This document shows positions 1 through 5,056 of a stretch of DNA of 44,434 nt, one piece after another. Source of the stretch: a virus; IMG/VR virus record IMGVR_UViG_3300025138_000003, positions 1 to 44,434 of that record. One strand, given 5' to 3'. Numbering within the stretch: position 1 is the stretch's first letter; every line of letters starts with the position of its first letter. The position numbers and the translations under genes were made by a program. Below the pieces are notes generated by a model. That model was given only the letters and a program-made list of their open reading frames with translations, did no database searches and was not told where the DNA came from.

Positions 1-87
1 AAAACCTTTGTAACCATTTATATTGTTCTTGATTTTTATAGTTACCACAATATTGACTATCTAAAGCACACATGTGTTCTAATCCAT
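1..87. repeat. Terminal overlap, left copy
   Basis: These 87 bases are identical to the last 87 bases of the window. A reading frame stays open when the two ends are joined, so the overlap most likely marks a closed or circularly permuted genome assembled as a line, with a unique length of about 44,347 bp. A true short direct terminal repeat of the virion DNA is less likely, because it would cut through a coding frame. Confidence 0.9.
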
Positions 88-157
88 TTTTATCATAAAA
101 ATTTTGTAATATTTCACTCATATAATCCATTAAATCAAATTTACTTTTTTTATTCAT
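1..157 (-). CDS. Small hypothetical protein, N-terminal part (spans the circular junction)
   Basis: The start ATG at 157-155 follows a strong ribosome site (AACAAAAGGAGAATAAA) and begins MNKKSKFDLMDYMSEI. The frame runs off the left edge. Joined to the right end of the window it continues without a stop to a TAG at 44291-44289, giving about 71 aa (ending RSFAWK) and overlapping the start of the 44005-44298 gene. The protein is charged, with two Cys (CALDSQYC). Its function is not recognised. It is driven by the promoter at 185-215. Confidence 0.75.
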   Translation of the reverse strand, partial: MNKKSKFDLMDYMSEILQNFYDKNGLEHMCALDSQYCGNYKNQEQYKWLQRF

Positions 158-184
158 TTTATTCTCCTTTTGTTTAACTCTACT

Positions 185-215
185 ATTTATACTCCTCTAA
201 ATGAATAAAGTTCCC
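185..215 (-). promoter_or_regulatory. Phage early promoter (TGGGAAC-N18-TATAAAT)
   Basis: Reading leftward: TGGGAAC, exactly 18 nt, then TATAAAT, about 28 nt before the start codon at 157. It is one of 13 sites in this genome with the same -35-like and -10-like elements and identical spacing. Confidence 0.75.
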
Positions 216-500
216 ATAAATCTTTTGAGGCTTTGTTTATAATCTCGTTTGATACTATCGGAGTCTTGCTAAAAAAAGCGTTGTCGTCCCAGTAGAGCAC
301 AGGTATTATTTAATAGCTTACCTCTTCTATATGCTAACCTCAAATCTAGCGGGGGTTTCTGAATATAATTGCTATGCAATAACTAGTAAGATATTCTTAT
401 TAGCATCCGCAGACGCACATATAACATTTTCTCTCACTACTTACTACCCTAACAAATACTCTCTCGCAAAGAGTAGCGACAATATCCACCACCCCCAAGT
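216..500 (-). ncRNA. Candidate structured non-coding RNA (two multi-stem domains)
   Basis: About 285 bases without a convincing gene, lying between the stop of the 502-957 gene and the promoter at 185-215. Domain 1 is closed by GGGGGT (351-356) with ACCCCC (491-496). It holds hairpins 368-372/376-380, 384-390/440-446 (7 bp, TAGTAAG with CTTACTA) and 457-462/470-475, with a 5-bp stem at 403-416 nested in the second. Domain 2 is closed by TTTGAGG (224-230) with CCTCAAA (338-344) and contains 301-305/319-323. The nested stem has a G.U pair on the minus strand but A.C on the plus strand, which favours leftward transcription. No known RNA family is recognised. A small plus-strand frame here (331-663) runs into a real gene and looks like a shadow. 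Confidence 0.4.
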
Positions 501-501
501 C

Positions 502-957
502 TTACTTTGTTGGTATAAATGCTATCCAATCCCCATCAAGATTCTTAAATACAATCTCTCCGCTATTGGTATAGTCCAACTCAAAATCTTCTTTAAATGT
601 TTTCGTCTTATATCCACTACCCATAGGCAGTTCACTTTTATCTTCTATCATAACACAACCTAATGTTCCGCTATCTACATGAAGCTTTCCTATGTTGTTA
701 TCTTTCATGTTCTTTATATGGTATGTTCCATCTCCGTGTTCAGTTCCATACAAAGATATAATCTTTCCATTTTTTAATGTAAACTTTCCGCCAAGTTCTA
801 CATTAGCTACATCTTTGTGATAATCAGTATCAAAGGGAAAGATTAAATCACATACCTCGTCCCAATCTTTCTCATCTAAGATATAACATAAATCTCCTAT
901 GTAATATCTACCCGCTTTCATAATTTCTTTCTTGTGGTTTTTTCTATATACTTTCAT
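502..957 (-). CDS. Conserved phage hypothetical protein (GDLCYIL / YGTEHGDG type)
   Basis: Protein of 151 aa. The ATG at 957 overlaps the stop of the upstream gene (ATGA) and follows AGAGGTTGGAG; a TTG at 966 is possible but worse placed. An N-terminal stretch AGRYYIGDLCYILDEKDWDEV and a middle YGTEHGDGTYHI are, from memory, hallmarks of a family of unknown function seen in many phages. The composition suggests a soluble beta-rich protein. It is the last gene of the operon started at 1275. Function unknown. Confidence 0.8.
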   Translation of the reverse strand: MKVYRKNHKKEIMKAGRYYIGDLCYILDEKDWDEVCDLIFPFDTDYHKDVANVELGGKFTLKNGKIISLYGTEHGDGTYHIKNMKDNNIGKLHVDSGTLGCVMIEDKSELPMGSGYKTKTFKEDFELDYTNSGEIVFKNLDGDWIAFIPTK

Positions 958-1214
958 TTGCTCCAACCTCTTTTACTATTATTTATATGTTCCATTAACA
1001 TTCTTGTAACATTATAAATATCTCTCGTGTTATCTGTTATTATAGACATTGTTGTCCATACTAAGTTCAGTCTTACTCTATACAAATTATCACCCATATC
1101 CATTACATCTACATTATAATCAGTAAGATTTTCTACACTCTCATCTTTTGCTAACTCATTATGCAACTGAATATTTATGTCATTTGCTAGTGTTTCTACA
1201 TTATATTTATACAT
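954..1214 (-). CDS. Hypothetical protein, 86 aa
   Basis: Starts at ATG 1214 directly after the standard leftward ribosome site (ACAAAAGGAGAACAG) and ends overlapping the next gene by four bases. The protein is acidic and mixed alpha/beta (MYKYNVETLANDINIQ), with no Cys and no membrane segment. The promoter at 1245-1275 lies just upstream, inside the end of the preceding gene. Not recognised. Confidence 0.75.
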   Translation of the reverse strand: MYKYNVETLANDINIQLHNELAKDESVENLTDYNVDVMDMGDNLYRVRLNLVWTTMSIITDNTRDIYNVTRMLMEHINNSKRGWSK

Positions 1215-1236
1215 CTGTTCTCCTTTTGTTTTTGTT

Positions 1237-1464
1237 TCATACTACCTTTAACAATAGTTTTTCTCTTTTGTTCCCAACTATTTTACACTCCCAATTTCCA
1301 TAGAGTAAATAGTTTTCTATAAGTGCAACACGACTTTCTTCTGTGTCTTCCCAATGCAATTCACAATCATTTGTAGTGTCTAAGAAACCATCTTCCCAAC
1401 CATAAGGAAATTTAGTTTTTTCTATCCACTCTTTTATTATTTTAGTTATTTGTTTTTCAGTCAT
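1237..1464 (-). CDS. Hypothetical protein, 75 aa
   Basis: Starts at ATG 1464 after AAACAAAAGGAGAACAG and overlaps the end of the 1461-1751 gene by four bases, so the two are co-translated. Trp-rich acidic centre (YGWEDGFLDTTNDCELHWED). Its last 13 codons contain the full promoter of the next gene (1245-1275), so this coding end is under double constraint. Function unknown. Confidence 0.75.
   Translation of the reverse strand: MTEKQITKIIKEWIEKTKFPYGWEDGFLDTTNDCELHWEDTEESRVALIENYLLYGNWECKIVGNKREKLLLKVV
1245..1275 (-). promoter_or_regulatory. Phage early promoter (TGGGAAC-N18-TTAAAGG)
   Basis: Leftward site with the conserved TGGGAAC and an 18-nt spacer. The -10-like element is a weaker TTAAAGG followed by TAGTATGAAAC, as at 1857-1887. 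It lies wholly inside the coding end of the 1237-1464 gene and drives 1214 and 957. Confidence 0.65.
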
Positions 1465-1751
1465 CTGTTCTCCTTTTGTTTTCTCATTTCATTTACTGAA
1501 GCAACACCAACAGGCAATACATCATAATCTTTTTCAGTTTGCCAATGTAATGCACCTGCGTCATTGCCCTCATCATCACAACTTATATAAAATTGTGTTC
1601 CATCATCCACTTTAAATACTAATCCTGTAGAAGAATATTCATCTTCTGCATCCCATTTTTGCCAACCAACCGCTATTATTTTTTTATTCACTAACAATTT
1701 GAATGCTTTTTCATACCATTTTTTATTTCTTTTATATTCAATAGTGTTCAT
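1461..1751 (-). CDS. Hypothetical protein, 96 aa
   Basis: Starts at ATG 1751 after AACAAAAGGAGAACAG. It is an acidic, Trp-containing soluble protein (VGWQKWDAEDEYSSTG, DDGTQFYISCDDEGND). First gene of a two-gene operon with 1237-1464. Its leader from the promoter at 1857-1887 contains a 15-bp stem (1769-1843). No family recognised. Confidence 0.75.
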   Translation of the reverse strand: MNTIEYKRNKKWYEKAFKLLVNKKIIAVGWQKWDAEDEYSSTGLVFKVDDGTQFYISCDDEGNDAGALHWQTEKDYDVLPVGVASVNEMRKQKENR

Positions 1752-1768
1752 CTGTTCTCCTTTTGTTA

Positions 1769-1843
1769 TTTAATCAAGATGAGTTAGGTATCACAATAAC
1801 GACCTTCTCACTTTTTCTTGTATCATTGCTCATCTTAATTAAA
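1769..1843 (-). promoter_or_regulatory. Structured 5' leader closed by a 15-bp stem
   Basis: TTTAATCAAGATGAG (1769-1783) pairs with CTCATCTTAATTAAA (1829-1843). The one non-Watson-Crick position is a G.U pair in the leftward transcript but a C.A mismatch on the other strand, so the minus-strand RNA is the folded form. It lies between the promoter at 1857-1887 and the ribosome site of the 1461-1751 gene, with a 45-nt loop. It could act on RNA stability or translation, or be a small RNA. Confidence 0.55.
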
Positions 1844-1856
1844 TTGTTTCATACTA

Positions 1857-1887
1857 CCTTATACTATTCTAATTCTCTTTTGTTCCC
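1857..1887 (-). promoter_or_regulatory. Phage early promoter (TGGGAAC-N18-TATAAGG)
   Basis: Leftward TGGGAAC, 18 nt, TATAAGG, then TAGTATGAAAC. Placed just after the stop of the 1895-2341 gene and serving 1751 and 1464 through a structured leader. Confidence 0.75.
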
Positions 1888-1894
1888 AACTATT

Positions 1895-2341
1895 TTACCA
1901 ACTACAAGAATAATACACTCTCTTGTTGTCTTTCAATCGTTGTCTTGCATACTCTACAAACTCTAAGTCTTGCTCTCTATACCAATTCATGCTATCCTCT
2001 TGCCTTTGGTGTCCCCATAAATACCCACCATCACAAAAATATTCATCATAATCAGTTTTAATTGCCTCTTCTAGTTTGTCTATATCTTCTTCTTTCAATC
2101 TCATTCTGTTGTATGCTCCAAACTCTATTGGATACCAACCATCATCTCCTTCAATCCATTTATTTTTAATCCTATATCTTTTCATATATAATCTTGTCAT
2201 AAACTCTTGTAGTCTTGCGTGTTTTCTCCACTCAAAATGCCCTACTCCTATATAACTATGTTTGACTTTTTCCCCTTCTTGGTTCTCAAATTCATACTCG
2301 TATTTATGATTTAATTTTCCACCACTTGCGTCTAATCCCAT
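1895..2341 (-). CDS. Conserved phage hypothetical protein (MGLDASGGK)
   Basis: Protein of 148 aa with its own promoter (2367-2397) and ribosome site (ACAAAAGGAGAATAGATA). The N-terminus MGLDASGGKLNHKYEY, a central EWRKHARLQEF and a late TDYDEYFCDGGYLWGH recall a widespread phage and bacterial family starting MGLD with W-R-K and Y-D-E-Y motifs. That family is sometimes loosely annotated as phosphoglycerate kinase without support. Rich in Tyr and Trp, soluble, probably a single domain. No function is assigned. Confidence 0.75.
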   Translation of the reverse strand: MGLDASGGKLNHKYEYEFENQEGEKVKHSYIGVGHFEWRKHARLQEFMTRLYMKRYRIKNKWIEGDDGWYPIEFGAYNRMRLKEEDIDKLEEAIKTDYDEYFCDGGYLWGHQRQEDSMNWYREQDLEFVEYARQRLKDNKRVYYSCSW

Positions 2342-2366
2342 TATCTATTCTCCTTTTGTTTCTATT

Positions 2367-2397
2367 ACTTATACTATCCTAATTAAATAAAGTTCCC
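2367..2397 (-). promoter_or_regulatory. Phage early promoter (TGGGAAC-N18-TATAAGT)
   Basis: Leftward TGGGAAC, 18 nt, TATAAGTAATAGAAAC, then the ribosome site of the 1895-2341 gene. It is one of the best matches to the family consensus. Confidence 0.8.
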
Positions 2398-2405
2398 ATT
2401 TATTT

Positions 2406-2660
2406 TTATTCATATTCCATACCACCATACATCTCTGCAATTTCACAAGCAATCTCTACTACTCTATCTATTGCTCTTTCTTCTTCGCCTCCCTGATATT
2501 CTTTGGCATCTTCTACATCTCCGCACTCTTCCAATATTGTTAAACAATCTTCTAGCATTGGTTGCGTATTTCTAAACATACAATACGCATAACTTTTAGT
2601 TAAATTTAACTCTCTGTTACTTATTGCCGTTGCTATTTGTTCTCTTCTTTTTTCGTCCAT
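2406..2660 (-). CDS. Acidic hypothetical protein, 84 aa
   Basis: Starts at ATG 2660 after AACAAAAGGAGAACAA. Strongly acidic and probably all-helical (LEDCLTILEECGDVEDAKEY, EEERAIDRVVEIACEIAE). Four Cys are spread without a metal-site spacing. The leader of about 145 nt between it and the promoter at 2805-2835 contains a long structured element. Function unknown. Confidence 0.7.
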   Translation of the reverse strand: MDEKRREQIATAISNRELNLTKSYAYCMFRNTQPMLEDCLTILEECGDVEDAKEYQGGEEERAIDRVVEIACEIAEMYGGMEYE

Positions 2661-2678
2661 TTGTTCTCCTTTTGTTTT

Positions 2679-2793
2679 TTAATAATGCATTGAACCTGAC
2701 TCTACTCCATATCTCTCTGCAAGTAGAATATAGTATACTATATTTTTTATCTACTAGTCAGGGCAATGCAAGATACTCGCAATGCATTATTAA
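2679..2793 (-). promoter_or_regulatory. Large structured RNA element in the 5' leader (14-bp outer stem)
   Basis: The outer stem pairs 2679-2692 with 2780-2793, 14 bp perfect (TTAATAATGCATTG with its complement). A second 7-bp stem pairs CCTGACT (2695-2701) with AGTCAGG (2756-2762). Inside it, AGTAGA and TCTACT flank the self-complementary ATATAGTATACTATAT. The element sits between the promoter at 2805-2835 and the ribosome site of the 2406-2660 gene. It is not a tRNA: there is no T-loop or anticodon arm. A leader riboregulator, RNA-stability element or processed small RNA are all possible. Confidence 0.65.
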
Positions 2794-2804
2794 TTGTTTC
2801 TATT

Positions 2805-2835
2805 ACTTATACTACCTTAATTCTTTTTTGTTCCC
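2805..2835 (-). promoter_or_regulatory. Phage early promoter (TGGGAAC-N18-TATAAGT)
   Basis: Leftward TGGGAAC, 18 nt, TATAAGTAATAGAAAC. It transcribes the structured leader 2679-2793 and the 2406-2660 gene. Confidence 0.8.
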
Positions 2836-2842
2836 ATTTATT

Positions 2843-3151
2843 TTATATATCTTTTAATAATAATCTTTTCCCATTTTTATCTAACTCACTTCTTAACATA
2901 TTATTCATTGACTGAACAACATAATAAAGCTCTCTTTTTGTAAGTCTATGATAAGTTATCTCTCTAACTCCACCACCGCTATTAACTATCTGCTCTAGTT
3001 TGCACCCACCATAAGCCCAACCTATATTATAGTTCCCAATGTTGCTTTTATATTCTCCATTTTCGTTTTTAGAATATGGCTCTTTTGGTTGTCCTGTAAA
3101 TTCATTTAACATTAAAACCTGATTTTCTAAATGTTCTTTCGTAACTCTCAT
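2843..3151 (-). CDS. Hypothetical protein, 102 aa
   Basis: Starts at ATG 3151 after ACAAAGGAGTATAGATT. Mixed alpha/beta and soluble (MRVTKEHLENQVLMLNEFTG, NYNIGWAYGGCKLEQIVNSG). The pattern 'V T K E H L E N Q V' plus 'Y N I G W A Y G G' resembles small phage early proteins I have seen without a function. Single-gene unit with its own promoter (3182-3212). Confidence 0.75.
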   Translation of the reverse strand: MRVTKEHLENQVLMLNEFTGQPKEPYSKNENGEYKSNIGNYNIGWAYGGCKLEQIVNSGGGVREITYHRLTKRELYYVVQSMNNMLRSELDKNGKRLLLKDI

Positions 3152-3181
3152 AATCTATACTCCTTTGTTCGTGTTTATATT

Positions 3182-3212
3182 ACTTATACTATCCTAATTA
3201 ATATTAGTTCCC
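3182..3212 (-). promoter_or_regulatory. Phage early promoter (TGGGAAC-N18-TATAAGT)
   Basis: Leftward TGGGAAC, 18 nt, TATAAGTAATATAAAC, then the ribosome site of the 2843-3151 gene. Confidence 0.8.
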
Positions 3213-3214
3213 AT

Positions 3215-3454
3215 TTATTTTTTTAAGTATTGCCATACTTCATAAAACCCTGTTATATACTGCATTTCATATATATAAAATGTTCTAGTTCCAAAAGATA
3301 AAGATTTTGATATTTTAGGCTTAGCTCCTAGTTTTTTATCATCCATATAATGTATAAACCAAGCATAGTTTTTATTATTTTCAAAACAATATACCATAGA
3401 TTTTTTTACATTTGGGTACTTACTTAAAAAGTTTTCAATATTTTTATTAATCAT
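3215..3454 (-). CDS. Hypothetical protein, 79 aa
   Basis: The best start is ATG 3454 (MINKNIENFLSKYPNVKKS) because AAAGGAG lies just ahead. An upstream in-frame start at 3493 would place the promoter -10 element inside the gene. Basic, Tyr-rich protein with a central YAWFIHYMDDKKLGAKPK. Single gene with the promoter and operator at 3484-3517. Function unknown. Confidence 0.7.
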   Translation of the reverse strand: MINKNIENFLSKYPNVKKSMVYCFENNKNYAWFIHYMDDKKLGAKPKISKSLSFGTRTFYIYEMQYITGFYEVWQYLKK

Positions 3455-3483
3455 TTTAACTCCTTTGTTTTTGTTTGCATACT

Positions 3484-3517
3484 CTTTATACATGGGAACC
3501 GCTAAAAAGTTCCCATG
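3484..3517 (-). promoter_or_regulatory. Phage early promoter with palindromic operator
   Basis: Leftward TGGGAAC, 18 nt, TATAAAG. Here the spacer contains a second, inverted copy of the -35 sequence: CATGGGAAC (3491-3499) and GTTCCCATG (3509-3517) form a 9-bp inverted repeat with a 9-nt gap. This is the only member of the family with such symmetry and suggests a dimeric regulator recognises TGGGAAC. Confidence 0.65.
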
Positions 3518-3530
3518 TTTTTTTTATCTC

Positions 3531-3794
3531 TTATAAATAATCTCCTATAAAATCGCTAGGGTTATTTATATTTATATTTTGTTCGTATTCTTTAAGAGCC
3601 ATTTTAACTGCTCTTGTGGTATCTCTCATTAAATATCTATCCCCTTTCACCATTGGGAATTTTATTCCATTTACTCTAACTATTAATCCATTTTCTACAC
3701 TCATATAATTTCCCTGCATAGTTTTGATTTTCTTTATTTTTAGAGCTTGTATTTTTTTACTTATTCTTTTTTTATCTTGTTTACTTAGTAGCAT
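3531..3794 (-). CDS. Basic hypothetical protein, 87 aa
   Basis: Starts at ATG 3794 after AACAAAAGGAATAAT. The N-terminal third is very Lys-rich (KQDKKRISKKIQALKIKKIK), followed by a beta-rich part (VENGLIVRVNGIKFPMVKGD). It could bind nucleic acid, but no motif proves this. First leftward gene from the central control region, with promoter 3835-3865. Confidence 0.7.
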   Translation of the reverse strand: MLLSKQDKKRISKKIQALKIKKIKTMQGNYMSVENGLIVRVNGIKFPMVKGDRYLMRDTTRAVKMALKEYEQNININNPSDFIGDYL

Positions 3795-3834
3795 ATTATT
3801 CCTTTTGTTAATTGTTAATAAAATTGCTTACACC

Positions 3835-3865
3835 CTATATACTATCAATATAATAATTAGTTCCC
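3835..3865 (-). promoter_or_regulatory. Phage early promoter (TGGGAAC-N18-TATATAG)
   Basis: Leftward TGGGAAC, 18 nt, TATATAG. It starts the leftward arm of the divergent control region, ahead of the 3531-3794 gene. Confidence 0.7.
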
Positions 3866-3980
3866 ATAAAAGATATATTTATTTATTGTTCAGACGATAA
3901 ACCCATTAAATGATAGCTACAAGCCAATAAAAACATTTTTTAATGTTAGCTTATGACAAAATGTAAAAGCGTCTTAAAGC

Positions 3981-3999
3981 CCTATTTTAAAGCGTTCTA
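3981..3999 (+). repeat. 19-bp direct repeat, copy 1
   Basis: CCTATTTTAAAGCGTTCTA recurs at 4452-4470 with one change (G to T). Each copy precedes a rightward TGGGAAC promoter by 20 to 75 bases, which suggests an upstream regulatory site. Confidence 0.55.
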
Positions 4000-4017
4000 G
4001 CCCTATTGTAAATAGTT

Positions 4018-4048
4018 GGGAACCTATTGAATTAATAAGCGTATAAGC
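4018..4048 (+). promoter_or_regulatory. Phage early promoter (TGGGAAC-N18-TATAAGC), rightward
   Basis: Rightward TGGGAAC, 18 nt, TATAAGC, directly followed by the DnaA-box element at 4060-4083. The first gene downstream is 4157-4390. Confidence 0.7.
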
Positions 4049-4059
4049 CAACTTTTACT

Positions 4060-4083
4060 ATGTTAATAACTTGTGGATAACTT
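4060..4083 (+). repeat. 24-bp DnaA-box-containing element, copy 1
   Basis: Contains ATGTTAATAAC then TTGTGGATAACTT, including the consensus DnaA box TGTGGATAA. Near-identical copies lie at 5312-5335 (same strand, two changes) and 8870-8893 (opposite strand). Confidence 0.6.
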
Positions 4084-4097
4084 TATTTAATAAAAGT

Positions 4098-4128
4098 GGG
4101 AACTTAATATATTTGATTGCGTGTAAGT
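4098..4128 (+). promoter_or_regulatory. Phage early promoter (TGGGAAC-N18-TGTAAGT), rightward
   Basis: Rightward TGGGAAC, 18 nt, TGTAAGTAGTAGAAAT, followed by the standard AACAAAAGGAG ribosome site and the 4157-4390 gene. Confidence 0.75.
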
Positions 4129-4156
4129 AGTAGAAATAAAAACAAAAGGAGAATAA

Positions 4157-4390
4157 ATGTTATATAAAAAAACAGAACTAGATATTAAGAGAGAGACAAA
4201 AGAACTAATAGAGACAATAGAGAGAGATGTAGCCCATGATAGAAAAGTATTAGATAGCTTATTTATTAGCTTAAAAGATGTAGAATTAGAGGATGTGTTA
4301 GGAGCAATTAAAACAACTCTATCTGTAAATATGGAGACATTAAAAGAACTAGAAGAAGAACTAGAACAACTAACAAAGGAGAATAAATAA
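4157..4390 (+). CDS. Small coiled-coil hypothetical protein, 77 aa
   Basis: Starts at ATG 4157 after AACAAAAGGAGAATAA. The protein is highly charged and almost certainly helical; the C-terminal half (METLKELEEELEQLTKENK) has a clear coiled-coil heptad pattern. First rightward gene, in the early promoter class, so probably made early. No enzymatic motif. It could be a small regulator or host-modifying protein, but nothing proves it. Confidence 0.75.
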   Translation: MLYKKTELDIKRETKELIETIERDVAHDRKVLDSLFISLKDVELEDVLGAIKTTLSVNMETLKELEEELEQLTKENK

Positions 4391-4395
4391 GAGGC

Positions 4396-4439
4396 TATAA
4401 TATTTTAGGGTATACCAACATATACCCTAGGATATTATA
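4396..4439 (+). terminator. Large hairpin after the first rightward gene
   Basis: TATAATAT (4396-4403) pairs with ATATTATA (4432-4439), and after a 3x3 internal loop AGGGTATA (4407-4414) pairs with TATACCCT (4421-4428), loop CCAACA. It begins six bases after the stop codon. No U-tract follows, so it may be a stability or processing element rather than a classical intrinsic terminator. Confidence 0.45.
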
Positions 4440-4451
4440 ATTGATTGTAGG

Positions 4452-4470
4452 CCTATTTTAAAGCTTTCTA
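4452..4470 (+). repeat. 19-bp direct repeat, copy 2
   Basis: CCTATTTTAAAGCTTTCTA, 18 of 19 bases identical to 3981-3999, upstream of the promoter at 4545-4575. Confidence 0.55.
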
Positions 4471-4544
4471 AGGGCATAGTAATATATCTATTGTGTGTAG
4501 CTTGTGTATAGATATAGGAACTATATAAAGTATTCTATATATAT

Positions 4545-4575
4545 GGGAACTTATTTAGATACATAACGTGTAACT
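4545..4575 (+). promoter_or_regulatory. Phage early promoter (TGGGAAC-N18-TGTAACT), rightward
   Basis: Rightward TGGGAAC, 18 nt, TGTAACT. A weaker, overlapping AGGAAC-N18-TATATGG lies 29 bases upstream. Serves the 4610-4927 gene. Confidence 0.65.
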
Positions 4576-4609
4576 ACTATAAGATAAATTAATAAATAGG
4601 ATATATAAT

Positions 4610-4927
4610 ATGATAACTATAAATAAAACATTGTCTAAGTTAAACCAGTGGGAAGCTCAATTGGAGCATTACACTACTAATTGCGATAATCTGTATCATT
4701 GGGCTAGAGAGATTAAAGCCTATAAGAAGCACCAAGCACCAACACAGGCACAGATTGACAATATTAAAGTAACAGATGAAGAGTTAGATGCTGTTCATGA
4801 ATACCATTTAAACTATTCAGATTATTACAAGATAGTTAAGAACTTAGAAAAGATAATAGCTAAGACTATTTTAGATAGTGAAGAGATTATTATTTATGAT
4901 GGGTGCAGTTATAAAGTAAAGAAATAA
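4610..4927 (+). CDS. Hypothetical protein, 105 aa
   Basis: Starts at ATG 4610 with a weak AGGAT ribosome site. Likely all-helical and soluble (MITINKTLSKLNQWEAQLEH, EDELDAVHEYHLNYSDYYK-like centre), ending in a short beta hairpin (EIIIYDGCSYKVKK). Single gene in the early rightward arm. Not recognised. Confidence 0.7.
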   Translation: MITINKTLSKLNQWEAQLEHYTTNCDNLYHWAREIKAYKKHQAPTQAQIDNIKVTDEELDAVHEYHLNYSDYYKIVKNLEKIIAKTILDSEEIIIYDGCSYKVKK

Positions 4928-4928
4928 A

Positions 4929-4996
4929 ACAGACTGACTAGTCGGGTTGGGGAATCTTAACAGGTTTCCCAATCTCAACTTTTCAACCTAATCTGT
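4929..4996 (+). other. Structured RNA element after 4610-4927
   Basis: GGTTGGGGA (4945-4953) pairs with TTCCCAATC (4966-4974) over 9 bp with two G.U pairs, valid on the plus strand. ACAGA (4929-4933) and TCTGT (4992-4996) could close the element. A perfect 8-bp palindrome GACTAGTC lies at 4936-4943. It starts one base after the stop codon, so it may stabilise or end the early transcript. Confidence 0.4.
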
Positions 4997-5005
4997 AATT
5001 TCTAA

Positions 5006-5023
5006 CCTCGCTTTCGGGCGGGG
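5006..5023 (+). terminator. GC-rich hairpin, possible terminator
   Basis: CCTCGC (5006-5011) pairs with GCGGGG (5018-5023), loop TTTCGG, in otherwise AT-rich DNA. No U-tract follows directly. Together with 4929-4996 it separates the early rightward genes from the late block. Confidence 0.35.
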
Positions 5024-5056
5024 GGCTTTGGCAATGAAACAAGCTGACACATAATC

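Larger units (their letters stand above)
3866..4156. other. Divergent control region, possible origin
   Basis: No gene. It contains an exact DnaA-box-like TGTGGATAA (4072-4080) inside a 24-bp element repeated elsewhere, two rightward TGGGAAC promoters (4018-4048, 4098-4128) and the first copy of a 19-bp direct repeat (3981-3999). The position between divergent gene blocks and the AT-richness fit a replication origin, but no DUE or iteron array is proven here. Confidence 0.45.

Noticed and set aside
1-87. Short direct terminal repeats of the virion DNA
   Set aside because: The repeat falls inside a coding frame that is intact when joined; an assembly overlap of a circular map explains it better.
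331-663. Plus-strand frame of 110 codons
   Set aside because: It runs antisense into the 502-957 gene, has no ribosome site and lies over the folded gap; a shadow.
2695-2762. tRNA gene (7-bp acceptor-like stem CCTGACT/AGTCAGG, 68 nt)
   Set aside because: No T-loop (TTCRA), no D-arm and no anticodon arm with a 7-nt loop on either strand, and it sits inside a larger perfect stem.
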